DNA of 64,000 bases from Bicyclus anynana (GCF_947172395.1 NC_069086.1:6790501-6854500); one strand, 5' to 3'. Shown: positions 22,978-34,185, counted from the stretch's first letter. Notes: generated by a model not told the origin, from the letters alone. Numbers and translations: made by a program.

Positions 22978-23705
22978 ACGATAAATCTCTAAGACGAAAG
23001 ACGTAGACAACTTTTAGGGCGGAACCGAAGTATATTTAAATTCTAGATATCGTAAATCATATTCCTGATTTAAATAAAATCATTACGGTATTCGTACTTT
23101 CATAGATGCAGGCTCTGACCTTGCAGGAGTAAATGGTAAACAAATGCAACGGAGCCGGCAGATGACTCGCAGCTGGACGCTGTTTAATAAACATCGTTAT
23201 CCTCTATTAATATACATTTGCGCTACACGAAGTAACGACTTTATAATTAGATTAGATTATTGAACAATGAAAGTTAATTATTTCAGCTAATGTCCCTCTT
23301 GTATGTACCTATTATTAGTAAGTAAAAATCCATGTCGTTTTTCCTGTCGTGACGTTTTGCTGTAGGTTTAAGGTTTTAGCTTCTATTATATTTGGAATAG
23401 GCTTTTTGCTATCCTCATGTTATTTTATCTTTTATTATATTACAATTTTAACGCAACATTGTACATGTTCTTGTTCGATGTTGCGTTAAAACTTTCAAAT
23501 GTTTTCTTTATATTGCCTACTACTACCTTATAATTAAAACGCAAACAATTCGCCGTTTCGTTGATGTGCTAGTGTGACGTGACGGGTAGCAGCGACAGTG
23601 ATTGTACCATTATTTTGTGGTAGAGTAAACACCTCGAGCAGGTGCCAGGACTTGTGACCTTGGGAGTAGGTTTAAGGGATCCCTTTAGAATGCATCAACA
23701 CTTAC

Positions 23706-23730
23706 CTGCCTTGCCCGACATGTTCTCCAT
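23706..23730 (-). CDS. possible 8-codon first coding exon, product unknown
   Basis: Read on the - strand, ATG at 23730-23728 opens MENMSGKA and the exon breaks after the first base of codon 9 at CAG^GTAAGTG (donor GT at 23705-23704), an ideal splice donor. Upstream on the same strand, a TCAGTT initiator-like motif (A at 23841) would give a 111-nt leader in a GC-richer patch. The next exon would lie at lower coordinates; none is recognised in the window. Short first coding exons before long introns are common in insect genes. The seen facts are the ATG, the donor and the motif. That they form a gene is inference, and a chance combination is quite possible. No function can be assigned. Confidence 0.3.
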
Positions 23731-23845
23731 GCCCACACGACAATTTATGATAAACAATAACTACGACACAAAACGAATTATTGTACAAAATCACTAACGC
23801 GACTGGCAGCGTGACGTGTCTACGCTGCCTAACAAACAACTGACC
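23731..23845 (-). promoter_or_regulatory. possible initiator and 5' leader of the 23.7-kb exon
   Basis: The arthropod initiator consensus TCA(G/T)T(C/T) is matched by TCAGTT on the - strand with A+1 at 23841. No TATA box is seen at the expected distance and there is no clear downstream promoter element. Confidence 0.25.
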
Positions 23846-24639
23846 TCAAGGATACCAACACTGATACATCTCTTCTACAATAACATAAATAATAAATCTT
23901 AATACCACCTCTAATGAAGGAACTTGTAACACCAGGTTTAACAACATTTAGACTTCATCTATACAGACCATCTTCTAAGATGATTTTATTTATTCACGCG
24001 AAACATCAATTGGCGCACATTCGTAGTAGTGAATCCGGTATATTTCGTGTGTATTGGCTGGGGTATTTCTAATGCTATTTCGAATGCCACGTTGGATTTA
24101 ATTGCGGAATGAATTTTGTGAACTGGCCTTAGGGCAAAGCTACTTATGGCGATTTTACTTGTAATAAATTTTAGATAAGCGCGATCTTTAGCACAGACTT
24201 TTAGTCAAAACGAAACAAAATTTACTTGACAATAACCAAAGTCATACTGTAGGAATATAAAGAAAATAAGAACTGGAACAATTCATTAAGACATAAATGC
24301 CTCTTGGCTTTGTTAACAAGCGTTCTGGGATTACCAAAAATAAAATAAGCGTTGGTACTTCGTTAACTTGATTGCCTGTAATCGCCGTAAATATTTTGGT
24401 TTGTTCGCACGAAACGTTCAATTTAAATAATATTACGACAAAGCCCACATAATAAAGATGTTTGTGAAGTAACAATAGCAAGTTATTAACGCAAATAATG
24501 TGTACTATTAAGGCACGTGTACCTATAACATACGAGTATGTAATCAATAAACTCAAATGTGAAAAACAACAATTACGTAAATTAATATAATAACCAATGA
24601 AAATACTCCATCGATATATAAATTCGCGTTTACGTTAAC
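23846..24639. other. non-coding stretch
   Basis: AT-rich. The 104-residue minus-strand frame at 24242-24556 has no domain, start context or splice support. Confidence 0.4.
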
Positions 24640-24765
24640 GCGATAGTAATAGTATGAAAATATTGAAAACTTCCACTAGACTCTAGAATGTATTACTTTT
24701 TGAATTTTGTATTTGTGACGGGTACGATACCGTCGTGTTCCGTACGCTCTATCTGTATATTATTG
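24640..24765. repeat. dispersed repeat with ACTCTAGAATGTATT, copy 2
   Basis: GACTCTAGAATGTATTACTT, AATTTTGTATTTGTGACGG, and CGCTCTATCTGTATATTATT match 17085-17232 with divergence. Confidence 0.5.
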
Positions 24766-24777
24766 ATTAATCTGTGA

Positions 24778-24967
24778 TCTATACTATAATATTATTAAGA
24801 GGAAAGATTTGATTGTTTGTTTGCATTGAAACACTCCGAAACTACTGCACCGATTTGAAAAATTCTTTCACTGTTGAGAAGCTACAATATCCCCGAGTGC
24901 TATAAATTATATCTTATCCCCGTATTCCTACGGGAACGGGAACTATGAGGGTGAAACCGCGTGACGG
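24778..24967 (+). mobile_element. Helitron-like element, subfamily with GAGTGCTATA
   Basis: It starts TCTATACTATAATATTATTA after A. It has ACCGATTTGAAAAATTC, then the subfamily segment GAAGCTACAATATCCCCGAG, then TCCTACGGGAACGGGAAC. The 3' hairpin and CTAG are eroded. Its closest relative here is 46661-47454, which shares both the subfamily segment and the downstream sequence. Confidence 0.75.
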
Positions 24968-25435
24968 TAAATTAAGAGTATGCTAATAGTAAAGCAATTA
25001 TGTAAAAGGAACATGGTATCTGCGATCATTACTTTTGGAGCTACAGGGATTTAAAGGGTCAGATTTGCGGCGCGGATCCCTGAATAACGCCCCATACAAA
25101 ATGGCACGAACTAATGACGTCGTAGGTAATGTATTGATCGTTAGATGTGTATGTGCGTTCAATAAAAATTACTAATATCTTTGTTATTTATGCGTTTATG
25201 TTTATAGTTCATATATTAAAAAATGTCATATTTAATATAAGGAATCTAAAGCTGTATGAATTTTCATCTAATTACGATAAAGTATTTTTTATAGATTTTG
25301 AAATTTTATAATCTCATTTATTTTGCAAATATCCAGACAATCTTTGCTTTATAAGTATAAATTAGTTAACATTGACCCTATTTACCTGAATGTATCATAA
25401 AAATCAATATATTCAAACCTAGTCATCATCCCCAT
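24968..25435 (+). repeat. sequence shared downstream of two Helitrons, copy 1
   Basis: AAATTAAGAGTATGCTAATA at the left and TTTATTTTGCAAATATCCAG .. CAAACCTAGTCATCATCCCC at the right recur at 47463-47647. There the middle of about 300 bp is missing. The left edge follows the Helitron 3' end in both places. Confidence 0.75.
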
Positions 25436-26122
25436 TGAGTAGTGTTCAATCTGGTGACCTCATTAGTTCGTATTTAGCAACAATTAGAGTACCGTTGCTA
25501 ACACTTTCTGCTGACGCTGAAGCGTCCGTTACCCGTTCAATGGCTATACATCATGCCACAAAATAAGAACGTTTAGCAAAAAACTTGATCCATTGTCGTA
25601 AATAAAATAGCACGAGTGAAGGCTCGCTAATTGTATCGATTAGTTTTTCACGAGTATTTGCTACAAAAAAAATTGCGAACCGTTATTTTCTTGTCGTCGA
25701 ATATCCGTGAGCTGGACCGATATCGATACTGGAGTTCTTTTGACTGGTATCAATAGAGATTCCTCACTGTCAAACTTGATGTTCAAGTTACTTGAGATCA
25801 TAGTAGGCTAGTTGACACTTTTTTAACATGACTTAAATTCATTAGCGTTCTACTAGATTGAAAAATAATATTATATTTTTTGAGACATGAATGCATAAAA
25901 TTGCCATGATGGTCTGTCTATATTTTAACGGTTTCATGACATCACGTTAATACTAAACATTACCAAACGGAGTGTTTGAAACAATTACTTTGACGTTTAT
26001 TTGATAGTTATTTATATAGTATATGACTTTAGTGACATCAAGTAAGATGGGGACGTCAGAAAATGGACGACAGCTTTTTTGACGTTTGGAAAAAATGTGT
26101 AACCGCCTCTGAAAGCATAGAG
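25436..26122. other. non-coding stretch
   Basis: AT-rich sequence with no recognised feature. Confidence 0.4.
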
Positions 26123-26479
26123 CAGGGTAGGCGAACCTTTATGCATCAACGTGCCATTTTTTCTAAAAAATGTTTAATGGGGTCATTGGCGTGCCATCAA
26201 ATAATTTTGACTTTCTGATTATTTGGAGAATAACAATAATAAATACTATCAAAACTCTTTATGAAATAAAGTAAACAAAAGAGGTACATTTTGGAATGTT
26301 TTTATTACACGCATAAATTAAATTATTGTAAAATTAGTGTGACTTCTGTTGCTGCAGGTTAGATGACAAATAATTTATGTCAAATACCTACTTTACACAT
26401 GTTTTATGATCGGCGACGTGCCCAAAATATTGTGTCGCGTGCCATCAATGGCACGCGTGCCATTGGTTCGCCTACCCTG
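26123..26479. mobile_element. hAT MITE, CAGGG ends, 8-bp duplication GCATAGAG
   Basis: CAGGGTAGGCGAACC (26123) and GGTTCGCCTACCCTG (ending 26479) are perfect 15-bp inverted ends. GCATAGAG sits at 26115-26122 and 26480-26487. CAGGG-type ends with an 8-bp duplication are classic for hAT elements. The interior has the palindromic ATGGCACGCGTGCCAT near the right end. The element is 357 bp and non-coding. Confidence 0.96.
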
Positions 26480-26487
26480 GCATAGAG

Positions 26488-26867
26488 CATTTGCGAGGAA
26501 ATTCAATGCAAAATTATGATATAGATGTACCTGGACAAGTGATAATATTTAAATCTACTACCGGTCTAGTTATTATTACTAGTGGCAGGTCGTGGAGGTC
26601 AGATGGTACCGCTTAATAACTGTGCCCTATTTTATATTAATGGCCGACTGTCAAAACGACGCTAGAATAATAAGTAGTAGCAGTTGAAATTGTAGTGAGT
26701 CAATGGTAGTGAAAAGAAAATTGTACCTAACACTTAAGGTTTCTTTTTGTTTTGAAATAACAGGTATCATTATTTGGTCTGAACTTTTTGGTTACTATCA
26801 GCAATCTTGACGTTTCACTACAGTGTGTATCTTAAAAACACTCACACTCGTAAAATTGATGGTTGCA
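26488..26867. other. non-coding stretch
   Basis: No recognised feature. Confidence 0.4.
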
Positions 26868-27046
26868 GATACCTAATATTATAAAGTTTGTGGTGTTTTA
26901 GGCGTAATCTCTGCATCTACTTAAATGATTTTGAAAATTCTATTACCAGTAGAAAGCTAGGTTATTTGAGAGTGTCGCAGGCTATATTTTATCCCCGTGT
27001 TCTCACTGGAACGGGTACACGGGTGAAACCGCGGAGCGTCAGCGAG
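26868..27046 (+). mobile_element. Helitron-like element, diverged
   Basis: ACCTAATATTATAAAGTTTG at the left, GGCTATATTTTATCCCCGTG, then TCTCACTGGAACGGG, ending GCGGAGCGTCAGCGAG (CTAG to CGAG). The 83-residue frame over it is a shadow. Confidence 0.75.
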
Positions 27047-27139
27047 TGGGCAATATTAACGTTTTCCTACAGTATATATACGTATACCTCATTCACTCGT
27101 AAAAACGATGGATATATGATGCAACAAAGACAAAAATAG

Positions 27140-27214
27140 GGAAGGGGTAGGGTATGGGTAGGAGTAGAGTAGTATAGGGTAGGAATATGGAAGAAGTGCA
27201 CATATCAAATAAAT
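27140..27214. repeat. GGTAGG-type minisatellite fragment
   Basis: GGGAAGGGGTAGGGTATGGG then GAATATGGAAGAAGTGCACA matches the end of the expanded GGTAGG tract at 51722-51905, so it is probably the remains of the same Helitron subfamily. Confidence 0.55.
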
Positions 27215-27235
27215 ACCTTGGCCCAATAATTGAAT

Positions 27236-27299
27236 CGTCGTTATCAACCCATATTCGGCTCACTGCTGAGCTCAAGTCTCCTCTCAGAGTGAGAGGGGA
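27236..27299 (-). mobile_element. SINE family B, terminal fragment
   Basis: CGTTATCAACCCATATTCGG then CTGCTGAGCTCAAGTCTCCT, the tail-proximal 64 bp of the family. Confidence 0.8.
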
Positions 27300-28492
27300 A
27301 TAATTGAATATGGGACTCTAAAACTCTCGCTCCTGCAAGCCTGATCTGGAATTCTGATGCTTAATTGCTTTATTGCAATAATTGCAATAAATTGGGTACG
27401 TGTAAATATACGTGCTACTAATATTAAAGAAAAAACGTCTTACGGGTATTCTTAATTGTACTTAGTGTTTTTAAGTGATAATAATTTCCTCATTACCATG
27501 ATCATTGCATGCAGTAATGCAAAATTTTATTCAAAAATCACGTCCGTGAAACTGATATGACTTACGGAAGCATTTAGCAATCCATTAAAAGTAATTCTCC
27601 AAATAAAAGTATTTAACTTTCTCTGTTATAGGTTATAGGTGAACGAAAGAGGTCTTTTACGAGCAGTTATGTGACTGGCCGGTGAATTATAATAATTTGC
27701 ATATAGAAACCGGTATAAACTTTAGTTACACCTGTTTATAGTAGAACGCTAGACAGATTTTGACATTAAAATTAACAGTTATATTAAAAAAAGTTGTAAA
27801 GCTATTGTCTATGATTAATTATAGTGCTATTGAAATGAGGTTCTCTTTGACATTTATGTACATTTACATATATTTGTATTTTTGCTCATTTTAAGAGATT
27901 TTACTTAATATATACAAATAGATCGTTAGCAGTTTTGATATTATTACTATTAATGCTGTATGTTACAAGATATAATATATATTTTTTTCTGCCTTTAAAA
28001 ATCACTGATCAATGTTTTTTATTATTGTTTGAAAACGGTATTATTTAGGCATAATATACGAAACCATGGAATCGCCGTTCCAGCTTCTGAAACACTGAAT
28101 AATTAATGAACCCCAAACGAACCGTATGTACTCACATAAAAAAATTGTAAGAAACCGATTTAAAATACGTTCCTTTGAGAGTCATAAAGATTAAGATTAC
28201 GGAGAGATTAAGACAATTGGTTATTGCTTAATGCCGATGACAACTCAATTACAAGCTTTTATAAAATTATCTTGTTTTAAAATCTGTCCCAAGTTTAAAA
28301 ACCGGTTTAAAATGTACAATGTCAAAGAATGAAGGGTTTTTATACCAACATTTATGGACATATTTAGCATACTATTATTTAACGTCAAAACACAAAACGA
28401 TGTGACTACAAACTATATCTTCAAAAATGTTAACTTCGATGTTATACTTAGCGATAGAGATTTGTTACTCTTTCACCCAATTTATAATTCAA
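27300..28492. other. non-coding stretch
   Basis: Strongly AT-rich; nothing recognised. Confidence 0.4.
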
Positions 28493-28643
28493 CTAGCTGA
28501 CGCCGCGTGGTTTCACCCGGTTCCCGTTCCCGTAGGAATACGGGGATAATATATAGCCTATAGCCTTCCTCGATAAATGGGCTATCTAACACTGAAAACA
28601 ATTTTCAAATCGGACAAACAAACAAACTCTTCAGCTTTATAAT
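28493..28643 (-). mobile_element. Helitron-like element (minus)
   Basis: On + it begins CTAGCTGACGCCGCGTGGTT, then GTTCCCGTTCCCGTAGGAAT, then GATAAATGGGCTATCTAACA, and stops at TTCAGCTTTATAAT, just inside the usual 5' terminus. It meets another Helitron of opposite orientation. Confidence 0.85.
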
Positions 28644-28647
28644 TTAA

Positions 28648-28830
28648 TATACATATAAAATTCTCGTGTCACAGTTTTCGTTGCCATACTCCTTCGAAAC
28701 GGCTTGACCGATTTTGATTAAATTTTTTGTGCTTATCCGGTATCTATTAGAATAGGCCAACATCTATTTTTTATACACCTAAGGGTAGGGTAGGTAGTTT
28801 CACGCGGACGAAGTCGCGGGCGTCCGCTAG
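28648..28830 (+). mobile_element. Helitron-like element, TACATATAAAATTCTC subfamily
   Basis: The 5' region is AATATACATATAAAATTCTC, the middle box GACCGATTTTGATTAAATTT, and the 3' end GCGGACGAAGTCGCGGGCGT, CCG, CTAG, then T. The terminal GCGGAC/GTCCGC stem is intact. Relative of 51585-51949. Confidence 0.85.
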
Positions 28831-29618
28831 TATAAGTATAGATTTGTAGCAATTTTACAGTAATTTATGTACAACACATATGAATTCGGACCATATTTTT
28901 ATTTACCACAGATGAGTCAAAGTCAGATGATAATGTTGCAGAAGTTAAACTTACCAATCTTATAACGGGACTCATACGTCACATATTGCATCACAAACAC
29001 AGATTCATCAGATTATCAGATAAATGTATGAAAAAAGAGATAAGAATGATTATATAAGTACCCGAAAGTAATTTATTATCTAATTTCGAGTAATTGTGAC
29101 AGGCATATGCTGAGGAGTACATGAATAAGTGCAATAAATCTTCGATCGATCGTTATTAGCTGTTCAAAGGAAGATTCAGTAAGGGATCGCTAAAGGTCTT
29201 GCTGTTCATATAAAGCTTTAAATACGCTTGCATCATTACCTTAATAACAAGCGAACATAAATGTCAAGAGCATGTGAAAGGGCGCAGGTTGCGTAACTTG
29301 AAGTGGCTGAAAAACACTGGAAATCTTGAAAAACTTAGCACAAAATTACAGACTCATTGTTCTCATTAATCAATCTTTCAAATGCAAGTTTGTAGCCCAG
29401 ACAGCTGTTTGTAAAATCTTCGAAATGTAGATTTTTTTTGTCAACTGTTTGGTGTCTGGAATAGGTAGCTCGTTTAACTAAGAAATGATGTATCAAAGAA
29501 TTTGACCTAATGAAGTTTTATAGTCTTTGCCTACTATTTTCAGACCTAGTATTTACAAATATTACCTTAATTTTTAATTTTTTTTTTAAAAGAACATTTG
29601 CCATATCTTTTAAATATG
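28831..29618. other. non-coding stretch
   Basis: AT-rich with no recognised feature. Confidence 0.4.
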
Positions 29619-29750
29619 ACCAATATTCCCATTCATCCAACTAGTCGGGAAATATTGTATTAGGAGTGGGTACGACAATAGACCTACGGGGTAGGGATCG
29701 AACCACGACCCCTCGGTGATGAGTCCGACCGCTCTTACCGTTGAGCTTTT
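29619..29750 (-). mobile_element. tRNA-derived SINE-like fragment, third type
   Basis: On the - strand CTCAACGGTAAGAGCGGTCG resembles a tRNA A-box region, and GGTTCGATCCC (about 29693-29703) is a B box. The body ends GGATGAATGGGAATATTGGT. It differs from families A and B. It cannot be a functional tRNA because no cloverleaf closes around it. Confidence 0.55.
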
Positions 29751-30212
29751 GAAGCTTATTTATAATAATGATATCTTTAACTGAACTACTTCGATGGTTT
29801 TTCCATGTATTTCATGACTATCAATTTACATAATACATGGGATCACTCTAAGACTTCTAGAGTTATCCCGTGTTTATAAAATCGTGTTTATCGGACACAA
29901 TAAATATATGGATTTGAAAATCGCCCTTAACAACTAAATATCAAAGGTATGTTTGTAATATTTAAAAAATGGTCCAGACGAAAGATATTCATTTTAGTCA
30001 AGTAAAAGTATTTTCTTATACTTAAATCGATTTTACTTCGACAAACTGATTTATCGGTTTGACCCAACCATTTATGAAATGAAGTGAGCATTAATTGCGT
30101 TATTGAAGATTGAAATATCGTGAGGCAAGATTTTTTAGAGTTCAGGGTTGCAATGCGGCAATGTGATTAAGTTACTTAATACTATTCTGTTGTCATTTTG
30201 CGGTCAGATGTG
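29751..30212. other. non-coding stretch
   Basis: AT-rich with no recognised feature. Confidence 0.4.
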
Positions 30213-30399
30213 TTTAATGCCCGCTATTCACGCTGACCAACACACCAATACGCCAATACTTTGTCGAATATGTTGGCTAGCATGTAGTGCGGGTGTTTCG
30301 GTACAACCACCATATTCGCCACAAAGATGGCCGACGCGAAGAGCGGGTTTTACGCGTGTTGACCAATACGTTGGCCACTATGAAGAGCGTTCATTAAAT
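30213..30399. mobile_element. possible short MITE
   Basis: The left end TTTAATGCCCGCTATTCAC and the right-end complement TTTAATGAACGCTCTTCAT are similar. Both are followed by CCAAC and CAATAC words in mirrored order. No clean target duplication. Confidence 0.4.
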
Positions 30400-31572
30400 T
30401 TTATACACATATCAGGGGCAGTTGTCATAGCGTGTCGAATTACGTGATATCTTAACTAAGTAGACGATATTATTATGTTGCAATAAAGACGCAAACAGGT
30501 AACGGAGGTCAACCGAGGTCAACGTACGATGTTTGGTCTTGCTACCGTACATAATTCTACTCAGATTTCATTGTTTACTTATTCTCCGTTATTGTGTATG
30601 AAGTATCGGATTCGGTGTTGATTTGTTTTTGAGTAATGTTGAGAGAGCGAACGCGAGCAAGCAATGCTCTGATTGGTGAAGGCGGAAAGGAAGGTAGGTA
30701 GTATCTTGATCGGAAATCGCGAAACATTTAGAAGGCCCAATACCAAAAAATGTTAAAAAAATAATATTTATTTGTACAAAATAAAATGTTGTTACACTGT
30801 GTAATCACAAGTCAATCTTTCCCCGATAACGAAAAACATTTTAACTTTGTTTTTTTTCTATTATTTTACTTTATTTCTTGTGTTATACAAATTAAGTGTA
30901 GAAATAAAAAAAGGTGGAAAATGTTTTCCAGTAATATAAATGTAGATTACAGCCATTAGTAGGATATATTGAAGGTGTATATTCGATTTGTTTGAGACTA
31001 TAAGTGGATACGCAATTAGTACAAGTGCAAGCTCGCCATATAGGTGCAGAACACCTCGATACGTGTTTTGAATCACACTTGACCCGTTTTGGTGCTGCTG
31101 GTCGTTGGATAACTTATAGTATAAGAGCCTGTGGTGACGTTCATTATTTTACAAAGGCTGAAAGTTTCTCAACCCTTGCACTTACCATAGGTATATGAAG
31201 TTTAGATCTATAGTGACTTTTGACTGTCTGTAATCGATGTAAATAAGATGGAATTAAATGATTGACCATGATATTTTCATTTGATTTCATGGGTTACTAT
31301 GAAGTTTAGAACATGGTGGCTTTGGAAAGTTCGTAAAAGGTTTACCTAAACTTTAAAGGTGTAAAGTGAAGAGTTGCCATCAAGCAAGACTAAGAACATG
31401 ATTTACCTGGGAGAGTATATGTATAGAATATATTATACAAAATATTAATATCAACTTATACTTATTCGACTTAAGGTTAATCTTAAAAGCATCATTGTCC
31501 CAGTTTCATAGGTAACCGTATTTATTTATTTAAGGTATGAGTAGTATGGTCAAACTTTATTTTTTTACGATA
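30400..31572. other. non-coding stretch
   Basis: AT-rich. Short open frames only (30861-31198) without support. Confidence 0.4.
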
Positions 31573-31660
31573 CTCTGCTGGCACAGGCTCTTGGAGTAAT
31601 AACAATTTAGCAATCCCCGCTGACGTCGGCTGCGGGGAATCTGCGAGTGAATGGAACGGA
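31573..31660. repeat. CAGGCTCTTG..ATGGAACG repeat, copy 1
   Basis: CACAGGCTCTTGGAGTAATA, ACAATTTAGCAATCCCCGCT, and CTGCGAGTGAATGGAACGG match 32076-32156. Confidence 0.75.
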
Positions 31661-31753
31661 TCTTGGACATATCAACATAAATGTATTGAGTGGTCATTAT
31701 ATCCAATAGCCACTATTGTCCCAATTCGTATTTGCCTATCTTATTTATTTATG

Positions 31754-31875
31754 ACTAACGAACGCTCGCAACTTTATGCGCGTTAAATTTAGTTTTTTAC
31801 AAATCCCGCGGAACCATGGATTTTTCCGGATAAAAGTAGCCTATATGTTGCTCAATAAAATCCGTTCAACCGTTC
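31754..31875 (-). mobile_element. Helitron-like fragment (minus)
   Basis: GACTAACGAACGCTCGCAACT then AAATCCCGCGGAACCATGG, TTTTTCCGG and AAAGTAGCCTATATG match the 17236 and 52656 subfamily in reverse. Confidence 0.6.
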
Positions 31876-32075
31876 CAAAGATAAGACAGACAAACAGACA
31901 TTTAGACTGACAGATAGACAGGCATAATTTTAATAAAAATGATTGTTTGTGTTTTGGTATATTGTAAATAACACAGTTAATTTAAAACCAAAGACAGTCA
32001 CTTAAAGTTTATTTATATTATGTATTGATAGGATCAGGGCTGACAAACTGTCATCTTACGAAATGACGAAGCTTT

Positions 32076-32156
32076 GGGCTCCACAGGCTCTTGTAGCAAT
32101 AACAATTTAGCAATCCCCGCGGTCGCCGGCCGCGGGAGCCTGCGAGTGAATGGAAC
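32076..32156. repeat. CAGGCTCTTG..ATGGAACG repeat, copy 2
   Basis: CCACAGGCTCTTGTAGCAAT, then AGCAATCCCCGCGGTCGCC with the GC stem GCGGTCGCC/GGCCGCG, then TGCGAGTGAATGGAACG. Confidence 0.75.
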
Positions 32157-32904
32157 GCTAATTACAGCCTCTTATACATCTTTTGGGCAATATTAATCTG
32201 CAAGCGTTAAATGAACAATTTTGCACGATGTAAATGAACACTTGATTTCACTTTAATTTAATTTAAAGGTCTCTTGAACTGCACACCACCGCAGCGAAGC
32301 TAATTTCTTTGATTATAAATCTCTTAAACTTTCGGCTCTCACGAACCTCTGTTAAAATGTCCAAGTGACAGCGCACCCCTTACTAACTAATGCCCCCCCC
32401 ATTAGATAAGAAAAAAAATAAGGTTTCTATTTGAATAAAAGTTGGACCTTAATTCTGACTCGGTATCAGTTATCAAGTCACCATTACGTAAATTTTGTCG
32501 CGAACTGCTGTCATTTCATAATCATAATGAGTCTTTAAGGTAGGCAGTGTATTATTGCATCTATGAAATGCACGCCACTACACAATATCATACGTACGTA
32601 CAGCTAGCGTGTATAGACAGAAATAATATTAAAAAATATATTTTCTTGTACTTTTTTTGTTTTATTTTAACACCCTTTATGAATATTTTTGATTTCTTTT
32701 TTAAGCATAGATAATAATTCGATATAAGTAAATATTAATTGTAGTTCCTTTTTACTCGTTTATTCATATTTAAGTATTACCACAATGTATTAACATTATC
32801 TCAACGTTGATTGCTTTAAATTAATTTCAGCGCCTACGCTTGTAGTGCTGCACTCATAGACGTAATAACTCCTGAACTAATAAAAATTTTAATAAAAAAA
32901 ATTC
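32157..32904. other. non-coding stretch
   Basis: AT-rich. Nothing recognised. Confidence 0.4.
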
Positions 32905-33153
32905 AACCGACTTCCAACTCAAAAATTAACCTAAACTAAAAAGCAAAAAATAACATCTTACCCATGTGCTACCTTCTGATCAGTTTGAAGGCGGTGCCAC
33001 CCACAAACCCTGGGACCACTCTAGAAGTAAACCCTTCTAAACAAAAAAGTCATTTTAAAATCGGTTCATAAATGACGGAAATATCGCTGGACATACATAA
33101 AAAAAACATACATACAGCCGAACGTAGAACCTCCTCCTTTTTGGAAGTCGGTT
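32905..33153. mobile_element. element bounded by AACCGACTTCCAA inverted ends
   Basis: AACCGACTTCCAA (32905) and TTGGAAGTCGGTT (ending 33152) are perfect 13-bp inverted ends. The right interior has GTAGAACCTCCTCC. The same end box recurs at 37970-37985 and 10398. A TIR element or a common Lepidoptera-specific repeat; superfamily not determined. Confidence 0.6.
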
Positions 33154-33565
33154 AAAAACGCACCCCAACTCTGCCAGTTCGCATATATGTATACATCATT
33201 TTCACATGAAAATTGTTCTTGGTCACATGCTTTATTTTGTTTCTCTTGATCGACTTTCGTTTGTATCTACGTGATGATAACATTAGATACGACTTTATCG
33301 TGTCTCGAGTCGATTCTTATTTTTTTTTTATTTTAATGTCTTTTAACCTATTGATAGATAACACAATATCTGCCCTAGATTCCATATCATAGTTTTATAT
33401 AGATTTAGTTTTAAAATGTTTGAAGGGGGGCATTGATACTTTACGAAACGACAGTAGAACTGTTTATTTTGAAACTGTGGCAATTTCTTCATTTTCTCGT
33501 AGGTATTTTCCATTTTCTTGTGACTATCCCTAGTCTTATGATCTATAATATAGCCATTCTATTCG
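33154..33565. other. non-coding stretch
   Basis: AT-rich with no recognised feature. Confidence 0.4.
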
Positions 33566-33670
33566 CTGATACTATAGCTTTCCAGTGGTAAAAGATTTTT
33601 TTTAATCGGTCTATAGGTTTCGGAGCATAATCCAATAAAAATGTGTCCTGTTTATAATATTAGTGTAGAT
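33566..33670 (-). mobile_element. Helitron-like 5' portion (minus)
   Basis: On + it has GCTTTCCAGTGGTAAAAGAT, AATCGGTC, and TTATAATATTAGTGTAGAT, the reverse of the standard TCTACACTAATATTATAA start. The 3' half is missing. Confidence 0.7.
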
Positions 33671-34018
33671 TTAATATTCTGCCATGGCTGAGCTCAGATG
33701 AGGTCCTTAACGTGTTTTATTACCTACTTGTAACCACTGCCAATAAAATTGAGATATTACATCTTCTAAATAATGTCGTACATTGAATAAAATACAAATT
33801 GGACACATGTCTCAATCTCAAAGCTTTGTTAGATTTATCTTTAAACATGATATTATATTCTACTCATGTGTATTGTGTATCAAAGACGGATAACCGAGCT
33901 AATAAAAAAAAAAATTCAATGGGACTAATCAGGGGTGATATTTCGCTATTTTACTTTACACGTGTCGATGAACTTTTTGCCTATAACACGTCTTAATTGA
34001 ATTTGAACTTTATGTTTA
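33671..34018. other. non-coding stretch
   Basis: AT-rich; the 65-residue frame at 33799 has no support. Confidence 0.4.
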
Positions 34019-34056
34019 CCATCATCACCATGTCCGCCGATGGATGTCCACTGTTT
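34019..34056 (-). mobile_element. RTE LINE tail fragment (minus)
   Basis: CCATCATCACCATGTCCGCC then GATGGATGTCCACTG resembles the reverse complement of the RTE 3' tail at 9168. Confidence 0.5.
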
Positions 34057-34098
34057 GACAATCTACACTGTTTGCTACGCGTAACAGTGTAGATTGTC
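34057..34098. repeat. perfect 16-bp inverted repeat, 10-nt spacer
   Basis: GACAATCTACACTGTT (34057-34072) is exactly reversed at 34083-34098. It lies precisely between two oppositely oriented RTE tail fragments. Confidence 0.9.
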
Positions 34099-34101
34099 GT
34101 T

Positions 34102-34185
34102 GTGGGTTTAAGCTCCATATCCTCATAAGTGGGAGGCCTGGTCCTGTAGTGGGCCCTTAGAAGAGGCTAATGATGATGATGATGA
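34102..34185 (+). mobile_element. RTE LINE 3' tail (plus)
   Basis: GTGGGAGGCCTGGTCCTGTA, GTGGGCCC, then AGGCTAATGATGATGATGAT, the stop-proximal region and GAT tail of the RTE family. Confidence 0.65.
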
